Assembly: GCF_052048135.1 (NCBI RefSeq)
Contig: NZ_JBNAIM010000002.1
Span: 62,001-126,000 of the forward strand
Origin: Pelagibacter sp052048135
GTDB taxonomy: Bacteria > Pseudomonadota > Alphaproteobacteria > Pelagibacterales > Pelagibacteraceae
DNA: 64,000 nucleotides
Reading direction: 5' to 3'
Positions within the stretch are counted from its first letter, which is position 1. Each line of letters begins with the position of its first letter. The notes under the pieces are model-generated. The model was given only the letters and a program-made list of their open reading frames with translations. It was not told the origin of the DNA and did no database searches. A program made the translations under genes and the position numbers. Shown one piece after another: positions 42,997 to 51,719 of the stretch.

Positions 42997-43821
42997 ATGA
43001 GTAATACTTATCAAATTTATTTAATATCTGATTCTACGGGGGAAACCTTGGATAGGATTTTTACTGCTATTAAAGCTCAATTTACCAATATAGATTATAA
43101 AATACACACTTATTCTTTTACAAGAACCGAGAATCAAATTAGTAAAATAATTTCTGAGGCACAAAAAAACTCTAGCTCTATAATTTTGTACTCCATAGTG
43201 GATAGTAATCTTGCTAAACATCTGGCCAAAGTAAGTGATGAAAAAAAAATTCCATGTTTCGGTATATTAGGTGATTTAATTTTAAGTTTTTCGAAACTTT
43301 TAAATCAAAAAGCTTCACATCAACCAAGTGGTCAATATGAATTAAATGATGAATATTATAAGAGAATAGAAGCAATCCAATTTACAATGAACCATGATGA
43401 TGGCAATCTTGTTAAAGAAATTAAAAAGTCAGATATAATATTGTTGGGTGTAAGCAGAACAAGTAAAACACCAACATCAATTTATTTAGCAAACAAAGGC
43501 TTTAAAACATCAAACATTCCATTAGTAAATGAAAACTCTATACCAAAAATTTTGAAGGAAAATCCAAAAATATCATGCGTAATAGGACTAAGTACTGAGG
43601 CAGAAAGATTGGCTGAGATAAGAAAAAATAGAATGAACACATTAAAAGAAACAGAGAATAATTCATATGTTGATATTGATAAGATAAGAAAAGAAGTAGA
43701 GGATGCAAAAAATACTTTTAGAAAATATAAATGGCCTTTAATAGACGTTACTAGAAAGTCGGTAGAGGAAACTGCGGCTTCAGTAATTAAAATATACGAA
43801 ATATATAAACAAAATGGTTGA
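42997..43821 (+). CDS. Pyruvate,phosphate dikinase (or PEP synthase) regulatory protein, DUF299
   Basis: Bifunctional kinase/phosphorylase that inactivates and reactivates PPDK or PEP synthase by ADP-dependent phosphorylation. 274 residues: YLISDSTGETL at the start, P-loop GVSRTSKT at 151-158, and YKWPLIDVTRKSVEETAA at the end. Whether the target is ppdK or ppsA is not visible here. It is the first gene to the right of oriC, as in other alphaproteobacteria, and overlaps maf by 8 bp. Confidence 0.94.
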   Translation: MSNTYQIYLISDSTGETLDRIFTAIKAQFTNIDYKIHTYSFTRTENQISKIISEAQKNSSSIILYSIVDSNLAKHLAKVSDEKKIPCFGILGDLILSFSKLLNQKASHQPSGQYELNDEYYKRIEAIQFTMNHDDGNLVKEIKKSDIILLGVSRTSKTPTSIYLANKGFKTSNIPLVNENSIPKILKENPKISCVIGLSTEAERLAEIRKNRMNTLKETENNSYVDIDKIRKEVEDAKNTFRKYKWPLIDVTRKSVEETAASVIKIYEIYKQNG

Positions 43822-44395
43822 AATAATTCTCGCATCTCAAAGTAAGGTTAGAAAGGACATATTAGACAAATATGATATTCCAAACACAATTCAACCATCT
43901 AATGTAGATGAAGATGTTATAAAAGAAAGTCTATTAAAAGAAAAAGCTTCACCAGAAATTATATCAAAAAATCTTTCTGAACTTAAATCATGTAAAGTCA
44001 GCCAAAAAAAAATTGATAAACTAGTTTTAGGTGCAGATAGTGTGATTGATTTGGATGGTGAATTAATTTCTAAGCCCAAAAGTAGAGAAGAGGCTTTTGA
44101 AATTTTAAAAAAATTAAATGGAAAAAAACACAATCTAGTGAGTTCAGTTTGTATTTCGAAAAATGGTACAAGAATTTGGGAATTTACAGATAAAGCAACA
44201 CTTACTATGAAAAAATTTGATGATAATGATTTAAAAAAATATTTGTCAAAAATATCAGATGAAGCATTATATTCATATAATGTTTATCAAATAGAAGGAG
44301 AGGGAAGACATTTGTTTTCAAATATTGATGGTGATGAAGATACAATAATGGGTCTTCCTATAAAAAAGATAAAGGAATACTTAAGCAATTACTAA
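43814..44395 (+). CDS. maf: Maf-family nucleotide pyrophosphatase
   Basis: Hydrolyses non-canonical or modified nucleoside triphosphates (dTTP/UTP or m7GTP, depending on subfamily). 193 residues: ILASQSKVRKDIL, LGADSVIDLDG with the catalytic Asp, and YQIEGEGRHLFSNIDGDEDTIMGLPI. It sits at its conserved origin-side position between the DUF299 regulator and aroE. Confidence 0.93.
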   Translation: MVEIILASQSKVRKDILDKYDIPNTIQPSNVDEDVIKESLLKEKASPEIISKNLSELKSCKVSQKKIDKLVLGADSVIDLDGELISKPKSREEAFEILKKLNGKKHNLVSSVCISKNGTRIWEFTDKATLTMKKFDDNDLKKYLSKISDEALYSYNVYQIEGEGRHLFSNIDGDEDTIMGLPIKKIKEYLSNY

Positions 44396-44414
44396 TGAAT
44401 AAAACTTATTTGGA

Positions 44415-45209
44415 ATGAAAAAATATCTTGTAATTGGAAATCCAATAGAACATTCTTTGTCCCCATTACTGCATAATTATTGGATAAAAAAAAACAATAT
44501 ATTTGCAGAGTACGATAAGAAAAAATTAAATACTTCTGATCTTAAAAGTTTAGTAGATCAAATAAGAGAAAAAAAACTCAATGGTGTTAATGTTACAGTA
44601 CCATTTAAAAAAGAAATAATTTCATATTTAGATAAACTTAGTCCAGAGGCAGAAAGTACTCAATCAGTTAACACAATTTATTTAGATGAAGACACTATTA
44701 TTGGGCATAATACAGATATAGCAGGGTTTGAACATTCTTTAAAGGATACAAACTTTAATGTTAAAGGAAAAAAAGTTTTCATACTTGGTGCTGGTGGAGT
44801 AGTTCCATCAATTATTTTTGCTCTTAAAAAAATGGAAGTCAATGATATTACATTGAGCAATAGAACTAGAAAAAAAGCAGAAAACGTTAAAGAATTGTTT
44901 AAAAACATAAAAGTTGTGGATTGGGGAAACCTACCTGATTTTGATATGATAATTAATGCTACAAGTTTAGGTTTAAATTTTAGTGATAAAATTGAATTAG
45001 ATTTTTCAAAATTAGAAAAAAACAAGTTTTTCTTTGACATTATTTATAATCCACCGGAAACAAATTTTCTTAAGAATGCCAAAAAATCAGGAAATCTTAC
45101 TGCTAATGGAAAAAAAATGTTTATCTACCAAGCTTATGAGGCTTTTAAGTTGTGGCATGGAGTTAAGCCAGTAATAAATGAAGAAATATATAAGCTGTTG
45201 GACAAATGA
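44415..45209 (+). CDS. aroE: Shikimate 5-dehydrogenase
   Basis: NADPH-dependent reduction of 3-dehydroshikimate in chorismate synthesis. NPIEHSLSPLLHNYW (9-23) binds shikimate, NVTVPFKKE supplies the catalytic Lys65, and VFILGAGGVVPSIIFAL is the nucleotide motif. 264 residues. It lies 19 bp after maf and overlaps coaE by 4 bp. Confidence 0.95.
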   Translation: MKKYLVIGNPIEHSLSPLLHNYWIKKNNIFAEYDKKKLNTSDLKSLVDQIREKKLNGVNVTVPFKKEIISYLDKLSPEAESTQSVNTIYLDEDTIIGHNTDIAGFEHSLKDTNFNVKGKKVFILGAGGVVPSIIFALKKMEVNDITLSNRTRKKAENVKELFKNIKVVDWGNLPDFDMIINATSLGLNFSDKIELDFSKLEKNKFFFDIIYNPPETNFLKNAKKSGNLTANGKKMFIYQAYEAFKLWHGVKPVINEEIYKLLDK

Positions 45210-45775
45210 TTAGGATTGGTATTTTAGGAGATATAGGTTCTGGCAAAAGTTATGTAGCTAAAAATTTTGGCTATCCTGTTTTTAACGCAGATTCAGAAGT
45301 ATCAAAATTATATAAAACGAATAAAAAAATATTTAATAAATTAAAAAAACAATTACCAAAATTTATTACTTCATTTCCTATTAATAAAAAAGAAATTGTT
45401 AGCGCTATTTTAAAAAATAAAATTAACCTAAAAAAAATAATAAAAATTATCCATTTAGAAATTAGAAAAGAATTAAAAATTTTTTTGAGGAAAAATAAAA
45501 AAAAGAAAATAATTATTTTAGATATTCCGTTATTGTTAGAAAATAAGATTAATAAAAAAAGTGATATTTTAATATTTATTCAAGCAAAAAAAAATGACAT
45601 AAATCGGAGACTAAAAAAAAGGAATAACTTTAATCGTGATTTGGTAAAGAGGTTTAAAAAAATTCAACTTCCACTAGACTACAAAAAGAAAAGGTCAAGA
45701 TTTGTTATAAAAAATAATTTTACAAATAAATCCATAAAAAAAGATATAAAATATATTTTAAAAAAAATTCAATAA
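45206..45775 (+). CDS. coaE: Dephospho-CoA kinase
   Basis: Final step of coenzyme A synthesis. P-loop GDIGSGKS (8-15) in GILGDIGSGKSYVAKNFG, VFNADSEVSKLY, and DIPLLLENK in the middle. 189 residues, extremely Lys/Ile/Asn-rich. It is tightly packed between aroE (4-bp overlap) and dnaQ (starts on the next base). Confidence 0.93.
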   Translation: MIRIGILGDIGSGKSYVAKNFGYPVFNADSEVSKLYKTNKKIFNKLKKQLPKFITSFPINKKEIVSAILKNKINLKKIIKIIHLEIRKELKIFLRKNKKKKIIILDIPLLLENKINKKSDILIFIQAKKNDINRRLKKRNNFNRDLVKRFKKIQLPLDYKKKRSRFVIKNNFTNKSIKKDIKYILKKIQ

Positions 45776-46441
45776 ATGAAAGAAATTATTTTAGATACAG
45801 AAACAACAGGATTATCGGCCAAAGATGGTCATAGAATTGTGGAAATAGGTTGTATAGAGTTAGAAAACTTAATACCTACAAAAAACAATTTTCATTGTTA
45901 CCTAAACCCTGAGAGAAAAGTTTCTGAAAAAGCTCTAGAGGTTCATGGTTATACAGATGAATTTTTATCAGATAAAAAAAAATTCAAAGAAATAGTTGAT
46001 GAATTTTTAAGTTTTATAAAAAACAAGAGATTGATTATTCATAATGCAGAGTTTGATATATCTCATTTGAATAATGAGTTGAAAATAGCAGGAAAGGATT
46101 CTATCAAAAATGAAGTTGTCGATACATTAATTTTGGCTAGAGATAAATTTCCTGGGTCTTCTATTAGTTTAGATGCACTTTGTAAAAAATATAGAATCGA
46201 TAATTCTCAAAGAACTAACCATACAGCTTTAATTGATTGTCAATTATTATCAAAAGTTTATATTAATTTGCTAGATCAAAAAGAACCAAGTTTAAATTTC
46301 GAAGAAGAAAATTTAAATAATGAACAAATAAAAAATCAAAAAAATGTTTTATATTTTAAAAAAATTATAAAACCTAATGAACAGGAAAAACTAAAACATG
46401 AAAAATATCTTAAAGATTTTTTGAAAAAAAATTTTTTTTAA
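45776..46441 (+). CDS. dnaQ: DNA polymerase III epsilon subunit (3'-5' proofreading exonuclease)
   Basis: DEDDh exonuclease. ExoI LDTETTGL (Asp7, Glu9), ExoII IIHNAEFDISHLN and ExoIII NHTALIDCQLLSKVY with His and Asp. 221 residues with a C-terminal alpha-binding tail (about 180-221). It closes the maf-aroE-coaE-dnaQ run beside the origin and shares TTAA stop codons with secB. Confidence 0.96.
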   Translation: MKEIILDTETTGLSAKDGHRIVEIGCIELENLIPTKNNFHCYLNPERKVSEKALEVHGYTDEFLSDKKKFKEIVDEFLSFIKNKRLIIHNAEFDISHLNNELKIAGKDSIKNEVVDTLILARDKFPGSSISLDALCKKYRIDNSQRTNHTALIDCQLLSKVYINLLDQKEPSLNFEEENLNNEQIKNQKNVLYFKKIIKPNEQEKLKHEKYLKDFLKKNFF

Positions 46442-46863
46442 TTAAATTTCTTGTTATACAGTTCCTCAAAATCAACCTTTTTCTCAAATTTAATATTTGG
46501 GTACCCCGAGGTATGTAAAAGATTTAATAATGCTTTTTCAATTTCTGGATATACTTCTTTTTGAACATCACATAAAATTATTTTTTGTAAAATATTTTTA
46601 TCTTTAATTTGGTCATCTAATTTGATTACCGTTGTAAAAGTCATTTCAAAATGAGCTTTTTTTTTGCTTTCGGTATTATCGTGAAATTTAATCATTGTAT
46701 TAATTTCTACTATCTGTGTTTTTAAAGGTTTTGAGTTAATTTCAATATTTAACTGATATTTAGATATTAAATCTTTTGCATATATGTATGTTTCAACATC
46801 AGGTGTTTCCCCAGATATATCTTTTATAAATTTAGTCATTATTTTATAATTTTCGCTCATCAT
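46438..46863 (-). CDS. secB: Protein-export chaperone SecB
   Basis: Tetrameric cytosolic chaperone delivering preproteins to SecA. 141 residues. MTKFIKDISGETPDVETYIY resembles the family's QYIKDLSFENP block, and the C-terminal half has ILLNLLHTSGYPNIKFEKKVDFEELY. It overlaps the upstream FxsA gene by 20 bp, opposite to dnaQ, as in other alphaproteobacterial origin regions. Confidence 0.9.
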   Translation of the reverse strand: MMSENYKIMTKFIKDISGETPDVETYIYAKDLISKYQLNIEINSKPLKTQIVEINTMIKFHDNTESKKKAHFEMTFTTVIKLDDQIKDKNILQKIILCDVQKEVYPEIEKALLNLLHTSGYPNIKFEKKVDFEELYNKKFN

Positions 46864-47269
46864 CCTCCTCTAAATCTTCAAATTCACCTTCTATATATGG
46901 TTTTTTTATTTTTGTATCATCATTAAATTTTTTTGAAAACTTCTTAAAAAGAATTTTTCTTGTAATAGGAAATATTAAAATAAATCCCAAAATATCTGTT
47001 AAAAATCCTGGTACAATTAAAAGCACTGCAGCAAATGCAATCGCTGCACCCGATATTATTTCAAAAGCAGGAGTTTCATTTTTTATCAACTGAGAAAATC
47101 CAGATCTAAGAGTGTTTAAACCTTCGTATCTGGCATATATTATGCCTATAATTGCAGTTATAAATATTAGGAAAATTGTATTTAAAGCTCCTATTTCTCC
47201 GCCAATCTTTATAAATAGATAAATCTCAACAATCGGTACCAAGATAATAGTAATTAATACTGAGTTCAT
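46844..47269 (-). CDS. fxsA: FxsA-family membrane protein
   Basis: 141-residue inner-membrane protein with about four hydrophobic segments. PIVEIYLFIKIGGEIGALNTI near the N-terminus and LLIVPGFLTDILGFILIFP toward the C-terminus are typical of FxsA. In E. coli, FxsA overproduction relieves phage T7 F-exclusion. Normal function is unknown. It forms an operon with secB and is divergent from the Tim44-like gene. Confidence 0.9.
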   Translation of the reverse strand: MNSVLITIILVPIVEIYLFIKIGGEIGALNTIFLIFITAIIGIIYARYEGLNTLRSGFSQLIKNETPAFEIISGAAIAFAAVLLIVPGFLTDILGFILIFPITRKILFKKFSKKFNDDTKIKKPYIEGEFEDLEEDDERKL

Positions 47270-47326
47270 TTGTCTTTAATCTAATTGCTAGTTGAAATTA
47301 ATCAACATAGTAATTAAATTATTACT

Positions 47327-47923
47327 ATGAATTATAGTTTCGAATATATAGACATCATTCTATTAGCCATGATTGCTGGATTTATTTTCTTAAGATTAAG
47401 AGGAATTCTTGGCAAAAGGACTGGTTTTGAAGGAAAAACATCACCACAATTTGAAAATGTTTTGAACAAAGTCCATCAAGAAAATAAAATTAATAAAAAA
47501 GATAATTTTGATAAAGAAGCACAGAGTGATTTTTTGAAAGGTGCTAAAATTGCTTATGAAACTATAATTACAGATTTCAGCGATAACGATAATAAGCTTA
47601 TTGCAAGCAAACCTCTACTTAGCAAAAAAATTTATGAAGAATTTAATAAAGCATTAAAAGAAAGAAATGATAGAGGTCATTTTGCTGAGATAACTTTTAT
47701 TGGCATTAAGTCAGCAGATATAAAAGAGCATAAAAAAATTGATAAAGTCTTACAAGTGACAGTAGATTTTGTAAGTGAAATAATAACTTGTATAAGAGAT
47801 AAAGAAAAAAAAATTATATCAGGAAGTCCAGATAAAATAAAAACTATATATGATACTTGGACATTTTCGAGAGATATGAGATCACCTAACCCAAATTGGT
47901 TATTAGTTAATACTCTTAACTAA
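47327..47923 (+). CDS. Tim44-like domain protein (TimA)
   Basis: 198 residues: an N-terminal membrane helix (about 9-25) followed by a Tim44/Mba1-type domain, with LKGAKIAYETIITDFSDND and a final DTWTFSRDMRSPNPNWLLVNT that is diagnostic. Alphaproteobacterial TimA is the presumed ancestor of mitochondrial Tim44 and has been linked to membrane-protein quality control. It is directly followed by the Smr gene, without the mltA often found between them. Confidence 0.9.
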   Translation: MNYSFEYIDIILLAMIAGFIFLRLRGILGKRTGFEGKTSPQFENVLNKVHQENKINKKDNFDKEAQSDFLKGAKIAYETIITDFSDNDNKLIASKPLLSKKIYEEFNKALKERNDRGHFAEITFIGIKSADIKEHKKIDKVLQVTVDFVSEIITCIRDKEKKIISGSPDKIKTIYDTWTFSRDMRSPNPNWLLVNTLN

Positions 47924-48334
47924 GTGAATAATAAAATTTCAAATAAAGATAAAAAGGACTGGGAAAATTTTTTATCCAATAAAGATCATTTACCTGACAA
48001 GGATAATATTCAAAATAATAAAAAAGTTAAAAAAAAAAAATCTTTAGATCTTCATGGCTATAGTTTAGATAATGCTAATAAGGTACTCGAGGATTTCATT
48101 AAGAAGTCTTATGAAGAAAAAATTTTCAAATTAATAATTGTTACCGGCAAAGGTCTTCACTCAGATAATGAAAAAAATCCATATGTTTCAAAAGATCTTA
48201 GTATTTTGAAATATTCAATACCAGAGTTTGTTAAAAATAATTCAGAACTCATGAAAATTATTTCTGATATTAAAGAGGCAAGTATAGAGGATGGGGGTAG
48301 TGGAGCTTTTTATATTTATTTGAAAAAAAAATAA
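47924..48334 (+). CDS. Smr-domain protein (MutS2 C-terminal nuclease-like)
   Basis: 136 residues from a GTG start on the base after the Tim44-like stop. The Smr domain (about 38-136) shows SLDLHGYSLDNANKVLEDFI, LIIVTGKGLHSDN and GSGAFYIYLKK, matching DLHG and the TGKG motif. Smr domains cleave or nick nucleic acids. Newer work links stand-alone Smr proteins to mRNA cleavage on collided ribosomes, but the role here is unknown. Confidence 0.88.
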   Translation: MNNKISNKDKKDWENFLSNKDHLPDKDNIQNNKKVKKKKSLDLHGYSLDNANKVLEDFIKKSYEEKIFKLIIVTGKGLHSDNEKNPYVSKDLSILKYSIPEFVKNNSELMKIISDIKEASIEDGGSGAFYIYLKKK

Positions 48335-48376
48335 TTTATTTATTTTTGGTAATTCTCAAATATAATAACTTTAGTT

Positions 48377-49141
48377 ATGATAATTTGGCTAGCATCATAT
48401 CCTAAGAGTGGAGATGAGATCATAAGAACATTATTATCCACATATGTATTTTCACAAGATGGTTCTTATAATCCTGAATTACTAAATAATATTAAACAGT
48501 TTCCTGACAATGAACTATTCAAGCAATTAGGAGTGGACATAAACAATGAAGAAACAATGTATAGAAATTATATTAAAGCACAAAAATTATATTCCGATGG
48601 AAACGCTATTAGATTTTTAAAAACACATAGTTGTTTTGTAAGTAGAAAAGATTTTCAATTCACTGACAAACATAACACTCTTGGAGTAATTTATATTGTT
48701 AGAGATCCTATAAGTATATTGTCTTCTTTGACCAATGATTTTAAGCAATCTGATCAACAATCATCAGAAATTATTTTGACTCATCAATATCTAGGAAAAG
48801 ATTCCTCAAATCATTGCACAACTTATCTAGGTTCTTGGAAATATCATTATAATTCATGGAAAACTTTTGATAAATTTAACAGGTATTGTCTAATTAAATA
48901 TGAAGACATAATTTATGACACTGAAAAAGTTTTTATAGAAATTTTAAAATTTATTTCTCGTATGGGTAAAGTTAACTTTACTCTAGAGAAAGATAAATTT
49001 CAAAACACATTAAAAACCTGTGATTTAAATAAAATAAATGGGCTTGAACTACAGAAAAATCTTAGTCCAAGCAAAGAAATTAAGCATAATTTAGAAAAAG
49101 AACTTCAAAATGAGATGAGAGAACTTAATTATCTAAAATGA
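48377..49141 (+). CDS. Sulfotransferase-domain protein
   Basis: 254 residues. IIWLASYPKSGDEIIRTLLS is the 5'-phosphosulfate loop of PAPS-dependent sulfotransferases, normally YPKSGTTW, with DEI replacing TTW. VIYIVRDPISILSSLTNDF is the 3'-phosphate site, and a C-terminal GxxGxxK-like stretch is not obvious. Acceptor unknown, possibly surface polysaccharide. It stands between smr and hslU, usually a direct neighbourhood, which suggests insertion. Base composition does not differ visibly from its neighbours. Confidence 0.82.
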   Translation: MIIWLASYPKSGDEIIRTLLSTYVFSQDGSYNPELLNNIKQFPDNELFKQLGVDINNEETMYRNYIKAQKLYSDGNAIRFLKTHSCFVSRKDFQFTDKHNTLGVIYIVRDPISILSSLTNDFKQSDQQSSEIILTHQYLGKDSSNHCTTYLGSWKYHYNSWKTFDKFNRYCLIKYEDIIYDTEKVFIEILKFISRMGKVNFTLEKDKFQNTLKTCDLNKINGLELQKNLSPSKEIKHNLEKELQNEMRELNYLK

Positions 49142-49143
49142 TT

Positions 49144-50517
49144 TTATAGTATAAATTTTGACAAATCAGTATCTTTAACAAGAGTATCTAAATTTTTATT
49201 TATATATTCTTTATTTATTATAATTTTTTCTCCAGATCTATCAGTTGCTGTAAAACTAATTTCATCCAAAATTTTTTCAATAATAGTGTGCAATCTTCTA
49301 GCACCAATATTTTCTACGGTGGTATTTACTTCGGAAGCGATTTTTGCGATTGTATCAATTCCATCTTCAGAAAATTCTAAATCAACATTTTCAGTTTTTA
49401 ATAAAGCTATATATTGTTTAATTAAACTAAAATCTGGTTCTTTCAAAATTCTCTTAAAATCATCACTAGTTAAAGCCTCTAATTCGACTCTGATTGGAAG
49501 TCTACCTTGAAGCTCAGGTAATAAGTCCGATGGTTTTGCAAGCTGGAAGGCTCCTGAGGCAATGAATAAAATATGGTCAGTTTTAATAGACCCATACTTT
49601 GTGTTTACTGTCGTTCCTTCAATTAAAGGTAATAAATCTCTTTGAACACCTTCTCTTGAAACATCTCCTCCAACTCTGTCAGTTCTTCCTGAAATTTTAT
49701 CAATTTCATCTAAAAAAACTATTCCATTATTTTCAGTAGAAATTTTAGCGGCTTTAATAATCTTATCTTGTTCAATTAATTTATCTGACTCATCATTAAT
49801 TAAAATCTCATGAGACTCTTTAACAGTCATTTTTTTCTTTTTTTCTTTGCCGCCCATAGATTTGCCTAACATTTCCCCAATATTAATCATGCCTACATTG
49901 GCACCAGGCATTCCTGGAATTTCAAAAGAGGTGCTATTACCACCACTATCACTTACTGCAATCTCTATTTCGTTGTCATCTAGATCACCATCTCTAAGTC
50001 TTTTTCTAAAACTTTCTCTTGTTGCTAAACTTGCTTTTTTTCCAACTAATGCATCTAAAACTTTTTCTTCAGCCATTTTTTGTGCTTTAGCGAAAACTTC
50101 TTTCCTTTTCTTCACTTTTTCCATTGAAATAGCAATCTCAACTAAATCCCTTACTATTTGTTCGACATCTCTTCCTACATAACCAACTTCAGTAAACCTT
50201 GTGGCTTCAACTTTTACAAATGGTGCTTCTGCTAGTTTCGATAGCCTTCTGGATATTTCTGTTTTACCAACACCAGTCGGTCCAATCATTAGAATGTTTT
50301 TTGGCAAAACTTCATTTTTCATTTCACCTTTTAAAGCTTGTCTTCTCCATCTATTTCTAAGGGCAACAGCTACAGCTCTTTTTGCTTTGTTTTGGCCTAC
50401 TACAAAACGATCTAGTTCAGATACAATTTCTCTTGGAGATAAAGAACTAACTAAAGTTTCATTTTCTTTAGAATTTTTTTCTTTAGGAACTAGAGGTGTA
50501 ACGTTAGATTTTTCCAT
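49144..50517 (-). CDS. hslU: ATP-dependent protease ATPase subunit HslU (ClpY)
   Basis: AAA+ unfoldase of the HslUV protease. 457 residues: an N-terminal extension of about 24 residues before LSPREIVSELDRFVVGQ, Walker A GPTGVGKT (79-86), the GYVGRDVE pore motif, the I-domain (about 125-240), Walker B GIVFLDEIDKI and the C-terminal LSKFIL tail that docks into HslV. It shares one base with hslV (TAATG). The N-terminal extension is longer than in E. coli. Confidence 0.97.
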   Translation of the reverse strand: MEKSNVTPLVPKEKNSKENETLVSSLSPREIVSELDRFVVGQNKAKRAVAVALRNRWRRQALKGEMKNEVLPKNILMIGPTGVGKTEISRRLSKLAEAPFVKVEATRFTEVGYVGRDVEQIVRDLVEIAISMEKVKKRKEVFAKAQKMAEEKVLDALVGKKASLATRESFRKRLRDGDLDDNEIEIAVSDSGGNSTSFEIPGMPGANVGMINIGEMLGKSMGGKEKKKKMTVKESHEILINDESDKLIEQDKIIKAAKISTENNGIVFLDEIDKISGRTDRVGGDVSREGVQRDLLPLIEGTTVNTKYGSIKTDHILFIASGAFQLAKPSDLLPELQGRLPIRVELEALTSDDFKRILKEPDFSLIKQYIALLKTENVDLEFSEDGIDTIAKIASEVNTTVENIGARRLHTIIEKILDEISFTATDRSGEKIIINKEYINKNLDTLVKDTDLSKFIL

Positions 50518-51032
50518 TAAATTTTTTCAATTTTGATATTATTGTTTGTAAAAACACAAATTTCAGATGCAACTTCAATTGCTTTTTTTGCAACTTCTTC
50601 AGCACTCATATCTGTATTCATTAAAACTTTTCCTGCCGCTAAAGCATAGTTTCCACCAGATCCAATTCCAATAACATCTCCCTCAGGCTCTAAAACATCA
50701 CCTGTACCAGAAATAATGTAACTATTATCTTTGTCACCAATAGCCATTAATGCTTCAAGTCTTCTTAAATATTTATCTGTTCTCCAATCTTTTGCTAATT
50801 CAACAGCCGCTCTCGATAAATTTCCAGCATGTTTTTCTATTTTAGCTTCTAATCTTTCAAACAAAGTTAATGCATCTGCAGTAGATCCTGCAAAACCAGC
50901 CACAACATCCCTTTTATCAATTTTTCTAACTTTTGAAGCAGTGCTTTTAACCACTGTATTTCCCATACTTACTTGGCCATCACCTGCAACTACTACTTCG
51001 TTGTTTTTTCTCACTAGCACAATTGTTGTCAT
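50517..51032 (-). CDS. hslV: ATP-dependent protease peptidase subunit HslV (ClpQ)
   Basis: Threonine peptidase. After Met removal Thr2 of MTTIVLVRKNNEVVVAGDGQV is the nucleophile. 171 residues, with GFAGSTADALTLFERLE and GSGGNYALAAGKVL. The ATG at 51032 has no Shine-Dalgarno. A sigma-32-like promoter ends about 8 bp upstream, so the mRNA may be nearly leaderless. It is divergent from hisB. Confidence 0.97.
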   Translation of the reverse strand: MTTIVLVRKNNEVVVAGDGQVSMGNTVVKSTASKVRKIDKRDVVAGFAGSTADALTLFERLEAKIEKHAGNLSRAAVELAKDWRTDKYLRRLEALMAIGDKDNSYIISGTGDVLEPEGDVIGIGSGGNYALAAGKVLMNTDMSAEEVAKKAIEVASEICVFTNNNIKIEKI

Positions 51033-51039
51033 AGCTTAT

Positions 51040-51067
51040 AAATGGATATTAAATTTAATAGTTCAAG
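51040..51067 (-). promoter_or_regulatory. Sigma-32-like promoter of hslVU
   Basis: On the minus strand: -35 CTTGAA (51067-51062), a 16-bp spacer and -10 CCATTT (51045-51040). The -35 is perfect and the -10 matches the CCATNT core of the E. coli-type RpoH consensus, less well the alphaproteobacterial CYTATNT. The known heat-shock control of hslVU supports it. Transcription would begin within a few bases of the ATG at 51032. Confidence 0.5.
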
Positions 51068-51123
51068 GCTAGGTTTAGTATTATTGCCATATTTGGATAA
51101 TATATGTATACCTCTTTTAAATT

Positions 51124-51714
51124 ATGAAGCGTAAAGGTAAAATTAGTCGAAAAACAAAAGAGACCAGTATAAGTGTTGATCTCAATATTGATGGTAAGGG
51201 AAAGTATAAGATTAATACTGGAATAGGATTCCTTAATCATATGCTTGAACAGTTATCAAAGCATTCATCAATTGATATGAGTATTAAAGCCAAAGGAGAT
51301 ACTCATATTGATCTCCACCACACTACGGAAGATACAGGTATAGCAATCGGTGAGGCTTTGAAAAAGGCACTAAAAAATTCTGTTGGCATTAGAAGATATG
51401 CACATGCGATGATACCAATGGATGAAACTTTATCTCGAGTTGCTATTGATATTTCGAATAGACCTTATTTAATTTGGAAAGTAAAATTAAAAGTCGAAAA
51501 GCTTGGTGAGATGGATACGGAATTATTCAAAGAATGGTTTCAAGCTTTTTCTCAAGCAGCAGGAATCACTTTGCATGTAGAAAATATTTATGGTGATAAT
51601 AGTCACCATATCATTGAGTCTTGTTTTAAAGGATTAGCAAGATCATTAAGAGCTGCACTAGAAATAGACCCTAGGAATAGTAAATCAATTCCATCTACTA
51701 AAGGTTCATTATAA
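51124..51714 (+). CDS. hisB: Imidazoleglycerol-phosphate dehydratase
   Basis: Manganese-dependent step 6 of histidine synthesis, monofunctional form (196 residues, no phosphatase domain). GIGFLNHMLEQLSKHS, DLHHTTEDTGIAIGEAL and SHHIIESCFKGLARSLR carry the metal-binding His residues. It is the first gene of hisB-hisH-hisA-hisF-hisE-hinT. Confidence 0.97.
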   Translation: MKRKGKISRKTKETSISVDLNIDGKGKYKINTGIGFLNHMLEQLSKHSSIDMSIKAKGDTHIDLHHTTEDTGIAIGEALKKALKNSVGIRRYAHAMIPMDETLSRVAIDISNRPYLIWKVKLKVEKLGEMDTELFKEWFQAFSQAAGITLHVENIYGDNSHHIIESCFKGLARSLRAALEIDPRNSKSIPSTKGSL

Positions 51715-51719
51715 AATTA

